Source: Candidatus Poribacteria bacterium
GTDB lineage: Bacteria > Poribacteria > WGA-4E > UBA9662
NCBI GenBank assembly: GCA_030748495.1
Contig: JASMLX010000009.1
Span: 1-64,000, forward strand
Direction of reading: 5' to 3'
Length of the DNA: 64,000 bases
Below the pieces are notes generated by a model, which was given only the letters and a program-made list of their open reading frames with translations, was not told the origin of the DNA and did not search any database. Within the stretch, counting starts at the first letter, position 1. Every line of letters begins with the position of its first letter. Positions 56,961 to 64,000 of this stretch are shown in pieces. The position numbers were made by a program, and so were the translations under genes.

Positions 56961-57965
56961 GTGGAAACTATGGGCTTTCTACTCCAAATCACCTTCAAGC
57001 ATCCGCTTTTTCTCTTGCTGTTATTGCTATTGCCAATCGCCTACTTTTTGCGTCCCAGGATACCTACCGTCAGCATTTCGGGTCTACGCCAAATCGGTCA
57101 AGTGCCTGTCGGTTTTTGGGCTAAAGTTCGCCCTGTTTTGTGGGGCCTTCGATGGGCGACAATAATATTAGTGATTTTAGCTTTAGCCCGTCCACAGACC
57201 GTGGATAGTCATGGGCGAACTAGCACTGAAGGCATCGATATTTTTCTAGTTCTGGATATTTCGGGTAGTATGATGGCTGAAGATTTTAAACCTAACAATC
57301 GGCTTCAGGTCGCCAAGTCGGTGATCCAAGATTTCTTAAAAGATCGACAAAATGATCGAATCGGTATGGTTGTTTTTTCTGGACAGAGTCTAACCATCTG
57401 CCCATTAACTTTTGACTATCAAATGGTAGCCGATACGTTAAAATCGGTTAAAACAGGTATAATCGAGGACGGTACGGCGATCGGCGATGCGGTTGTCAAT
57501 GCTGTCAATCGACTTCGTAACTCAGAAGCTAGAAGCAAAATTGCTATCCTTCTGACCGATGGTGAAAACAATGCTGGACAGATCGATCCTCAGACAGCAG
57601 CAGAGGCCGCTAAAGCTCTCGGCATTCGTATCTACACTATCGGTATGGGAAAAGAGGGAGGGGCTCGTATACCTTATAACGACCCGATTTTTGGTAAGCA
57701 GTATCGCCGTATTCGAGTCCATGTCGATGAAGAGACCTTGCGGCAAATTGCAGACAAGACTGGCGCATCCTATTTCCGTGCAACCGATGCAGCTAAACTA
57801 GAAGCGATTTATCGAGAGATTGACCAGTTGGAAACAACCCGAATTGAAACGGCGCATTTCCAGCGGTATCGAGAACTGTCAGGTGCTTTTTTACTTCCGA
57901 TGGCCCTCGGATTGCTGTTGTTAGAGATGGTGCTCTCTCAAACCAAATTTCGCAAACTCCCTTAA
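56961..57965 (+). CDS. BatA-like von Willebrand factor A membrane protein
   Basis: Membrane protein of 334 residues with the aerotolerance/Bat layout: two N-terminal membrane segments (about 12-29 and 65-81), a VWA domain (about 91-275) with MIDAS motif DISGSMM, the TSIGDAV-like GTAIGDAVVNAV and TDGENNAG, and a C-terminal membrane helix (about 310-328). Bat proteins are often encoded with a MoxR ATPase and other Bat genes; here it stands alone, between the giant Ig gene and the FGE-like gene. Start GTG 56961, or ATG 56970 three codons later. Confidence 0.85.
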   Translation: METMGFLLQITFKHPLFLLLLLLLPIAYFLRPRIPTVSISGLRQIGQVPVGFWAKVRPVLWGLRWATIILVILALARPQTVDSHGRTSTEGIDIFLVLDISGSMMAEDFKPNNRLQVAKSVIQDFLKDRQNDRIGMVVFSGQSLTICPLTFDYQMVADTLKSVKTGIIEDGTAIGDAVVNAVNRLRNSEARSKIAILLTDGENNAGQIDPQTAAEAAKALGIRIYTIGMGKEGGARIPYNDPIFGKQYRRIRVHVDEETLRQIADKTGASYFRATDAAKLEAIYREIDQLETTRIETAHFQRYRELSGAFLLPMALGLLLLEMVLSQTKFRKLP

Positions 57966-58042
57966 CCTCTATATAGAAAACTGAGCCTTATTTGCTTTCC
58001 ATGCTCTGTTCTCCCTCAATAAAGGATCATCTGCATTCTGAT

Positions 58043-59638
58043 TTAGTTACTCGAATGACTAGGATTTGATTCCTGTTGTTTTCTTTCGTTCAATGGAATA
58101 TCTTTGACACACCGGAATCCGGTATAAGCGTTAGCAGCCTGCGGAAAATCGAGACTCCGATAATCGACACGCAAAGCATTGACATCGTAAAGCCAGGACC
58201 CACCGCGCAAGATTCGATATAACCCGGTACTGGACCCAGTTGGGTTCTCTACTGGAGAATTGTCGTAGTAATCTTCACTGTACCAATCAGCACACCACTC
58301 CCAAACATTACCTGCCATATCGGACAGACCGTAACCATTGGCTTTAAACTGTCCCACTGGAGCGGTTTTTCGCCATTGATCTTGTCCTTTAACACCTTTA
58401 CCGTTAGCTCGATCAGACGTTATCTCGTCGCCCCATGGATAGCGTTTACTGATTAGCCCGCCACGAGCGGCATACTCCCACTCAGCTTCAGTCGGTAGTC
58501 GCTTCTCTGCCCATTTGGCGTAAGCCGTAGCGTCATACCAACTGACATAGACCATCGGATAACGGTCGGTAGGTGCATACTTAGACACCTCTTGCCATCG
58601 AGTGAACTGATAGTTGGCTGTTTCTACAAATCGTCTGAACTGACCGACAGTTACTTCGGTCTGATCCATGTAGAAGGCGTTGACCGTCACTGTATGGACG
58701 GGACGAGATTTTTCTAGCCAGCCAAGTGGATCATCTTTATTATCTCCCATCTCAAATGTTCCAGCCGGGATCATAATCATGGCTGGCCTATGATCTTCTC
58801 CTCGTTGCAAGGTTGTAGATCCGTCTGTATTTTCAGAACTTGGTAATGCAGTCTCCTGTGGTCGGTGGTCCTTGTACCTGGCCAAACAACGAAATCCAAA
58901 ATGGAGACTGCGAAAGCTAGGCGGATAGTAGGTTCGATAGGCAGTACGCAGATCGAAGGTATCGTTATGCCAAGATCCACCGCGTATCGGACGATAATCA
59001 TCAGGATCGGTTGGATTGGCGCACCATTCCCAGACGTTACCAGCCATATCGTAGAGACCGTAACGATTGGCTTCAAATTGCCCTACTGGGGCTGTTTGGA
59101 ATTCCCACTGGTCTTCACCTTCAACCCCTTCATAGTTGGCTTGATTATGCGTGATTCCGTTGCCCCATGGATAGCGCTTACCGACTAATCCTCCACGGGC
59201 AGCATACTCCCATTCAGCTTCGGTAGGTAACCTTTTCTCTGCCCATTTTGCATAAGCCGCGGCATCGTACCAACTTACATAGACCATCGGATGCTCATTG
59301 GTAGGTGAATACTTCGCTACTTCGTCCCACATTGGATAAGCGTAATTCGTCTCCGCTGCAAACCGCTTGAATTGACCAACTGTTACTTCGGTCTGATCCA
59401 GGTAAAAGCCATTAAAAGAAATTGGTATTGATTGTTCTAGGCCATCTAGTTGATCTCCAATAGCCGATTGGCCAGCTGGGATCAGCACCATCTTAGCTCC
59501 ATCTCTTTCCCAGTGGATCTGCTCCAACAAACTGGCCAATTCCTGTGCGGTCAAGTATTTAGGGATTACTGGTAGTAAGGCCAATAACATCAAAGGCCAT
59601 TTAATCCAGTGCCAACTCACCATTCGCTTGTGCATCAT
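58043..59638 (-). CDS. Secreted protein with two tandem FGE-sulfatase-like domains
   Basis: 531 residues with clear start: GGAGGAAA precedes ATG 59638. A signal segment (WPLMLLALLPVIPKYL) is followed by two copies of the formylglycine-generating-enzyme-like fold (about 45-255 and 285-515). Each has DQTEVTVGQFxRF, PMVYVSWYDA-AYAKWAEKRL, TEAEWEYAARGGL, KRYPWG, APVGQFxAN, DMAGNVWEWCA, RGGSW and GFRC. Neither shows the pair of active cysteines of true FGE near the C-terminus, so it should not be called a sulfatase-modifying enzyme. Parts of the copies are nearly identical at protein level, suggesting duplication within the gene. Relatives work as C-type-lectin-like or EgtB-like folds. Confidence 0.85.
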   Translation of the reverse strand: MMHKRMVSWHWIKWPLMLLALLPVIPKYLTAQELASLLEQIHWERDGAKMVLIPAGQSAIGDQLDGLEQSIPISFNGFYLDQTEVTVGQFKRFAAETNYAYPMWDEVAKYSPTNEHPMVYVSWYDAAAYAKWAEKRLPTEAEWEYAARGGLVGKRYPWGNGITHNQANYEGVEGEDQWEFQTAPVGQFEANRYGLYDMAGNVWEWCANPTDPDDYRPIRGGSWHNDTFDLRTAYRTYYPPSFRSLHFGFRCLARYKDHRPQETALPSSENTDGSTTLQRGEDHRPAMIMIPAGTFEMGDNKDDPLGWLEKSRPVHTVTVNAFYMDQTEVTVGQFRRFVETANYQFTRWQEVSKYAPTDRYPMVYVSWYDATAYAKWAEKRLPTEAEWEYAARGGLISKRYPWGDEITSDRANGKGVKGQDQWRKTAPVGQFKANGYGLSDMAGNVWEWCADWYSEDYYDNSPVENPTGSSTGLYRILRGGSWLYDVNALRVDYRSLDFPQAANAYTGFRCVKDIPLNERKQQESNPSHSSN

Positions 59639-60193
59639 TTTCCTCCAGAATTAGTTCGATTTTATCACTTGTTAGCTTGAGGAGATCTGTAAGTTAGATT
59701 ATCAGTAGTCTGCAATTTTGTCAAATTTCTCTAATAATGAGGATAAATCTCAGAAATGGCAGAAAAGAGACTACCAAGACTGAGCGTCGATGATTACGAG
59801 CTAGTGGTTTTCAACCGGAGTCATAATTCGAGAGAAAGCCAACTCTTCACGGCTAAGTTCTAGGCCAGCAATCAAAAGTGATTTGGGTATCCGCTCAGAC
59901 CGACTTCTTCAGCGGTTAAAAAGTAATGTAGTCAGTCAGCATTTGGAGCCGGATTGACAACTATTGGATACCGGCTTGCCCCTGTTGAGAGTGTAATCTT
60001 CATTTGGTCCAAGTGGTTAGGCCGTGGTAGGTACGTTGGCCTAATTGATCTTTTCCCATAATTAGTCCCATCGACTATTTGTCTATTTGTCAGTATTAGA
60101 GAGCAGAGATTCAACGCCGCCCCCTACCTCTTTCTTTTCTTGCTCTATTCAACCAGTGGATATTGCCGATCTTTGCCCCCTGCGATTTCAGGC
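59639..60193. other. Intergenic stretch without a recognised gene
   Basis: About 555 bases. A 60-codon minus-strand frame has no supporting context, and no repeats or RNA gene are visible. Confidence 0.5.
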
Positions 60194-61237
60194 TTAGGGC
60201 TTCAAGTCCATTCTATCGTTTGAAATTAGTGCATTTAGCAATTCGGTTCTCCACCTTCTGTTTTTTCTATCATAAATTCCGAAGCCGGCTCCGAATTCCC
60301 AGTAGGACCAGGAGACCCTCAACTGCTCGGCTTGCTGTCGGACACAATGCGTCCATTTTATCCTATCCTTAAACGCTGCTTTGCTATAGGCTCCAAATTC
60401 GCCCAAGAAAACGGGTACATTTTGTGCCTTGGCCCAAGTATTAGCTTTTAGCAGATCAGTTTTAACTCGTGACTGCTGATCCGGGCTGCCAACCCATGAA
60501 GTGCCCAACCATTTATCACTACCAGAAACCCATTCTGCTCCCTGGTGGGTGAAATGAAAAGGATAGTAGTAGTGAACGGTTAAAATAACGTTATTGTCAG
60601 GAAGGACTAGTTCATCGAGTTCAGAAGAGATATGGTTCCAGTTGGCGGGGCCAATAATAACAGTTCGGTCGGGATTGCTCTGCCTAACGACTTGAATACA
60701 ATCCTTCAACAGAAGATTCCATAGAGCCGGCGTCAGTTTGCCGTTGGGTTCGTTCAACAACTCAAATAAGACGGAATTGGGTGCTTGCCTAAAGTGGGTC
60801 GCAATCTGTCGCCACAAGGCCATATATCGATTGCGGTGCGCTATTGGTTCCGAAGCCAATGCTCGATAGTGGTGCATGTTAAGGACGAGGGCTAAATTAT
60901 GTTCCAGGGCTTGAGCGGCCACCCAATCGATCCGTTTCAGAAAGGTAGCATCGATCAGGTAAGGTGCGACTTCCTGAGCGTGCGCTGACCAGCGAATCGG
61001 CACTCGAACGGCAGTGAATCCAGCTTGCTGAATCAGCTTAAAATACTCTGACTCAAGCACCATACCCCACTCTCCTTCAATTGGAGCCTCTAGGGCGTTG
61101 CCCAGATTTACACATCGCCGAATTAGTTGATTACTAAGAAAAGGGTCTTTAGAGTGTGCCCGTGGCAACATATCAGAAAAGGAAGACATAAGTATGGAAA
61201 GGATAAGCATTTGAAAATGAAAGGTTGTTCCGTGCAT
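60194..61237 (-). CDS. Secreted GH5 family glycoside hydrolase (endoglucanase-like)
   Basis: Cellulase-type TIM-barrel enzyme of 347 residues. Start ATG 61237 has GAGGAAA seven bases before it and leads straight into a signal segment (FHFQMLILSILMSSF). Catalytic residues: Glu163 in ELLNEPNG (acid/base) and Glu280 in VFLGEFGAY (nucleophile). Also typical: GFTAVRVPIRWS, LVLNMHHY and HYYYPFHFTHQG. The likely substrates are beta-glucans or mannans; the family cannot be narrowed from sequence alone. A longer frame to 61312 lacks support. Confidence 0.9.
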   Translation of the reverse strand: MHGTTFHFQMLILSILMSSFSDMLPRAHSKDPFLSNQLIRRCVNLGNALEAPIEGEWGMVLESEYFKLIQQAGFTAVRVPIRWSAHAQEVAPYLIDATFLKRIDWVAAQALEHNLALVLNMHHYRALASEPIAHRNRYMALWRQIATHFRQAPNSVLFELLNEPNGKLTPALWNLLLKDCIQVVRQSNPDRTVIIGPANWNHISSELDELVLPDNNVILTVHYYYPFHFTHQGAEWVSGSDKWLGTSWVGSPDQQSRVKTDLLKANTWAKAQNVPVFLGEFGAYSKAAFKDRIKWTHCVRQQAEQLRVSWSYWEFGAGFGIYDRKNRRWRTELLNALISNDRMDLKP

Positions 61238-61596
61238 TAATTTCCTCAAAAACTTACAGTCGTGAAAATAACTCTGATCTGTTTCCAACCGATGAAAGGT
61301 AGCAACCAGCAAAGAAGAAGAATATATCGAAACCAGAAAAAACGCAATCGAAGAAAGAAGACCTCAACCACTTTTCCCACTCCGGACACCTTCTCTCTCT
61401 TAGTTAATACTGTGCAACTGCACAGAAGAAACTTTATAATTGCCAATTCCTTATCTCCAATATTCGACACCTACTTCTGGTCATTTTTTCTCAGATCTCC
61501 ACCAGACAGACCCTGGTTTCCTACTACCAGAGAGGGCCTTATAGAAACCGTTATCATCCGGCTTGGGTGAAGCAGAAAGCGGGTCCTTGCGATATA
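61238..61596. other. Intergenic stretch without a recognised gene
   Basis: Short frames on both strands have no supporting features; A-rich and purine-rich text before the GH5 gene. Confidence 0.4.
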
Positions 61597-61803
61597 TTAT
61601 ACGTTTTTCTCAATGCCGCAGGTTTTACATTTAAATATTTTGTACTCCATTTTATACTCAGCATCTTGTGTTTCTTCAAAAATCTCCTCGTAGCCAGCAA
61701 ATCCCAACGTACCACAATTAGCACAACGAGTCTTCCATAGAAGGATCCCAATGAAAGACAGAAAAAGGCTTAAAGCAATTATTTGAAAAGGTTCCACTAC
61801 CAT
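61597..61803 (-). CDS. Small membrane-anchored zinc-ribbon protein
   Basis: 68 residues: one N-terminal membrane helix (IIALSLFLSFIGILLW, about 8-23) followed by a short cytoplasm- or periplasm-facing part with two CxxC pairs (CANC at 27-30 and CKTC at 59-62) spaced like a zinc ribbon, ending GIEKNV. No family name recognised. The domain pattern is complete, which is why I accept so short a gene, but there is no clear ribosome site. Confidence 0.5.
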   Translation of the reverse strand: MVVEPFQIIALSLFLSFIGILLWKTRCANCGTLGFAGYEEIFEETQDAEYKMEYKIFKCKTCGIEKNV

Positions 61804-62430
61804 AATGAATCCCTATGGATTCTAAAACGCCTGCGTTGATTGAACTTTTGCCGTCCTGAAATCGCCTTTGAATGACCGGTTCTAGAGACCCGAGTTCCAC
61901 CAGGAGGTGTTGACCCTGAAAATGACGGCCGAGGTTTAGAGCGGTTGAAGACACGTTGATGGATAGACTTGTACTGATTCTATCAGTGCAAGGGTAAAAA
62001 GGCAAAGGTGTCTAAGCTCGCTTGAAGTCCATTTCGGAAGTAGAACGCAAAAGCCAGTCAGGTTTGCTCACAAGACCTGATTGCCATCAGACTTGGGCCT
62101 GAGCGAGACACAAGATCGCAGTCACTCCAAATCCCGGATTAGAGTGACTCTGAGGCTAAAACGGATGGTGTCAACCACGAAGGTATCAACGCCCAAAGGC
62201 TGATCAGAGTACATGAATTTGGTAACGATTGCCAACAGTAAGGGAAGATTACCTAAAGACTCTTGCTGTTGGCATCACAATTTAAAGATTTGCTGTTTAA
62301 GCTGATCATAATATCAGGTCGAGACAAGGAAAGCGCTCAAATGTAGGCAGGGATTTTAGTCTTAGAAGACGACGTTTCCATTAGATCTCTTGCATAGGTG
62401 AAAGGTGAATAAATTCTTCAATGGGCCAAT
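61804..62430. other. Intergenic stretch, possibly decayed sequence
   Basis: About 630 bases. A 95-codon minus-strand frame (61718-62005) overlaps the small zinc-ribbon gene and looks random. Plus-strand frames have many stops. I could not identify a family for any of it. Confidence 0.4.
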
Positions 62431-63399
62431 TTATCGATTCAAGGTTTGACTGATAGTTTTTAGTAACGAGGTTCCATCTACCGTATCCTGACCGATTTCC
62501 CAAACCATGACGCCTGCCAACCTCTTCTGCAAAGCGTATCGGACTTTTCTGTGCACAAGCTCTCGACCATTAAAGTATATTCCATTTATCATATTAGCTT
62601 CAGCCGATGGATGGAACTGTTTTACCAAATCGGCGTAAGCGGTTGCTTGGTGCCAATTTTCAACAGCCCGACCGTAAAAAGGAATCCCCAAACATAACTT
62701 TTCTGCCGGAACACCAAATTCTAATTGTTGTGCAACGTCGGACAGACTCTCTCGATAAGTTGAGTGCTGGGCTGAATGGTCATAGGACATCAGGTGAATG
62801 TAGTCGATCGCCTCATAGATAGACAAACTCAGGCACATGTGGCAACCAACAGCAACTGTAACCAATAGACGATGTTGCTGAAATGCTGTTTTGGTTTCAA
62901 CTAACAGTCTTTCATAGGCGATCACCTCTTCTCTGTTCTGAGGAAATTCCCAATCAAAATCAACGCCATCGAGGTCTTGACGCAGGCAGAAATTCGTTAA
63001 CTGGTGGATAAAGTCTTGACGCAGCTTTTGATCCGGAGCCATAGTGGAAAACCCCTGGCTTCTTCCCCACCCACCCACACAGATCGAGAGTCGAACTTTA
63101 TATTTCCGGGTTAGCTGACGCAATTTCTCGAATGATGGCTGATCGAGATGGCCCAGATCTAATTCACCTGACTTATCGGGTTGTATAGAAAAGTAAACCA
63201 GATCTGTCAGACGATTCATCCAGGAAGAATTTACCTGATCGATCCGATAGTCGGGTAGATATCCAACCACACGAAATGGTGGATCAGGTTGCTGAGGGGT
63301 AGCAAAAACGTTGAGGGTAAGATTCATTAACAGAACGAAGAAAAAGATCGAAGTGATAGGTGTCAAAGACAAATATTTCAAGTTGATTAATTTTTTAAT
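62431..63399 (-). CDS. Secreted GH18 family glycoside hydrolase (chitinase-like)
   Basis: GH18 enzyme of about 322 residues, acting on chitin-like or GlcNAc-containing glycans. The catalytic motif DGVDFDWE is intact (acid Glu about 151), with SICVGGW as the substrate-binding strand, YIHLMSYD and GVMVWEIGQD. A signal segment precedes VFATPQQ. I take an ATT start at 63399: AGGAG lies nine bases upstream, and the encoded N-terminus MKKLINLKYLSLTP is a classic signal start. The nearest standard start, TTG 63381, is 27 bases from that ribosome site. The length is near the minimum for GH18 and there is no binding module. Confidence 0.85.
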   Translation of the reverse strand: MKKLINLKYLSLTPITSIFFFVLLMNLTLNVFATPQQPDPPFRVVGYLPDYRIDQVNSSWMNRLTDLVYFSIQPDKSGELDLGHLDQPSFEKLRQLTRKYKVRLSICVGGWGRSQGFSTMAPDQKLRQDFIHQLTNFCLRQDLDGVDFDWEFPQNREEVIAYERLLVETKTAFQQHRLLVTVAVGCHMCLSLSIYEAIDYIHLMSYDHSAQHSTYRESLSDVAQQLEFGVPAEKLCLGIPFYGRAVENWHQATAYADLVKQFHPSAEANMINGIYFNGRELVHRKVRYALQKRLAGVMVWEIGQDTVDGTSLLKTISQTLNR

Positions 63400-63413
63400 T
63401 GTCGTTTGCTCCT

Positions 63414-63848
63414 AATTTTTGCTCCTACATTATTGAATGTGTAGACTATGAGCAGATCTTATAATCCTAATCCTAATACCGATTTACCTGGTGATTAAAC
63501 CTTGAATTGTGATTTGCATTCTGCTAAAGTGATATCTGTTCAATGCTTCTTTAAATTATTTGTCTTACGACTCCCTCCTTCCGCAGATCAGAGGAGAATT
63601 CTACCATACGTATCAAGGCAATTTTTCCGGCTTGCATCTTGCCCTTTCACGACCATTGCTTAAAAGCAGTTGGACACCTAGTACTCGGTCTTGCTGAATT
63701 ACCACCTGACTGCCTGAATGAGAAAGAAATCGGCGAGTTACTAAGGAGATGAACATATACGCTAGTCAATAAACTCGGTACGAGTTATGTAATCGCTTTT
63801 ATTTGATCCAAAGACCGGTTAAGATATAAAGGAAAATGGAGAGCTAAA
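63414..63848. other. Intergenic stretch without a recognised gene
   Basis: No gene seen. A weak promoter match, TTGATC (63803-63808), 16 bases, TATAAA (63825-63830), precedes the right-edge lipoprotein gene. Confidence 0.4.
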
Positions 63849-64000
63849 GTGAAAATTAGGTTCGATATTATCAGTTGGTTGATAGTTGTAGGGTTAAGTT
63901 CAGTCCTGTCTTTAGGATGTAAAGACCAGCCGGGCACAACTGAAACAACCTCTTCTTCGAGTACCAAGTCGCAACTGCCAGTTGATGTCCCACGCCAAGA
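63849..64000 (+). CDS. N-terminus of a lipoprotein, cut by the right edge
   Basis: GTG 63849 behind GGAGAG opens KIRFDIISWLIVVGLSS, VLSLGC, then a low-complexity Thr/Ser linker. The lipobox is LSLGC with Cys at residue 24. The frame runs open to the end of the window (50 codons). The start, signal segment, lipobox and linker together make this a real gene rather than chance, but nothing shows its function. Confidence 0.65.
   Translation, partial: MKIRFDIISWLIVVGLSSVLSLGCKDQPGTTETTSSSSTKSQLPVDVPRQ

Noticed and set aside
58043-59638. Sulfatase-activating formylglycine-generating enzyme
   Set aside because: The domain fold matches, but the active cysteines are absent in both copies and no sulfatase gene is near.
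59932-60114. Possible start of a 3-dehydroquinate synthase gene (MKITLSTGASRYPIVV on the minus strand)
   Set aside because: Only about 20 residues faintly resemble an AroB N-terminus before a stop, and nothing matching follows in other frames.
61718-62005. 95-codon minus-strand frame
   Set aside because: It overlaps the small zinc-ribbon gene, has a random-looking sequence and no start context.
61804-62430. Transposase or IS remnant
   Set aside because: No terminal inverted repeats and no transposase-like motif could be found in any frame.
1-64000. CRISPR array, rRNA or tRNA genes
   Set aside because: I saw no regularly spaced repeats, no rRNA signature and no cloverleaf with TTCGA-type arm in the gaps. 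Weak tRNAs could escape reading by eye.

Overview
The window looks like one contig of a Gram-negative-type bacterium with lipoproteins, a Bat-type von Willebrand protein, very large secreted Ig-like proteins, uncoupled metabolic genes and several decayed genes. The mix (DUF1800/DUF1501 pair, phytanoyl-CoA dioxygenase, Gfo/Idh/MocA oxidoreductase, LarA homologue, DUF6785-type membrane protein remnant, formylglycine-enzyme-like proteins, 2400-residue Ig repeat protein) is what I associate with Candidatus Poribacteria or neighbouring Planctomycetes-like lineages. This is a guess from gene content; there is no rRNA or tRNA here to test it.

Layout. 1-5800 (+): the 3' half of a type 1 BREX phage-defence locus (pglX 3' end, pglZ, brxL), visibly richer in G+C than the rest, with an in-frame amber codon inside pglZ. 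5.8-10.8 kb (+): gene debris, a secreted PHB-depolymerase-type esterase, a small reverse-strand fragment, then a DUF1800/DUF1501 pair. 11.4-12.8 kb: a LarA-like gene with its own promoter, convergent with a leucine-rich-repeat protein. 14.4-17.5 kb (-): a three-gene run: small unknown, PhyH dioxygenase, homocysteine methyltransferase/MTHF reductase. 18.1-23.3 kb (-): GH32-like protein, then an amidohydrolase coupled to a beta-propeller lipoprotein. 23.5-33.9 kb: a patchwork of intact genes (oxidoreductase, MurE-like ligase, SDR, kbl, creatininase, thiolase) and at least four decayed genes (a WWWAIDNI-type secreted protein end, a DUF6785-like membrane protein, tdh, and a helical-barrel-like protein).

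33.9-46.8 kb (-): housekeeping and envelope genes: orphan sensor kinase, ComEA, Ig-domain lipoprotein, the rph-rdgB pair, a uronate-isomerase homologue, a GNAT/HEAT-lipoprotein/PDZ-HEAT-lipoprotein operon, and a Ski2-like RNA helicase driven by a perfect consensus promoter so close to the ATG that the mRNA should be nearly leaderless. 46.9-57.9 kb: an ABC exporter with an unusual zinc-ribbon N-terminal extension, the 2427-residue Ig repeat protein, and a BatA-like VWA membrane protein. 58-64 kb: a tandem FGE-like protein, GH5 and GH18 glycosidases, a tiny membrane zinc-ribbon protein, and the first 50 codons of a lipoprotein running off the right edge.

Functional picture: defence (BREX, probably damaged), carbohydrate handling (GH32-like, GH5, GH18, uronate isomerase family), threonine/glycine catabolism that has lost its first enzyme but kept the second, and many envelope proteins of unknown role. 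The clustered pseudogenes carry stop codons and missense changes at catalytic residues as well as frameshifts, which argues for real genome decay rather than sequencing error. I found no rRNA, tRNA, CRISPR array or intact insertion sequence.
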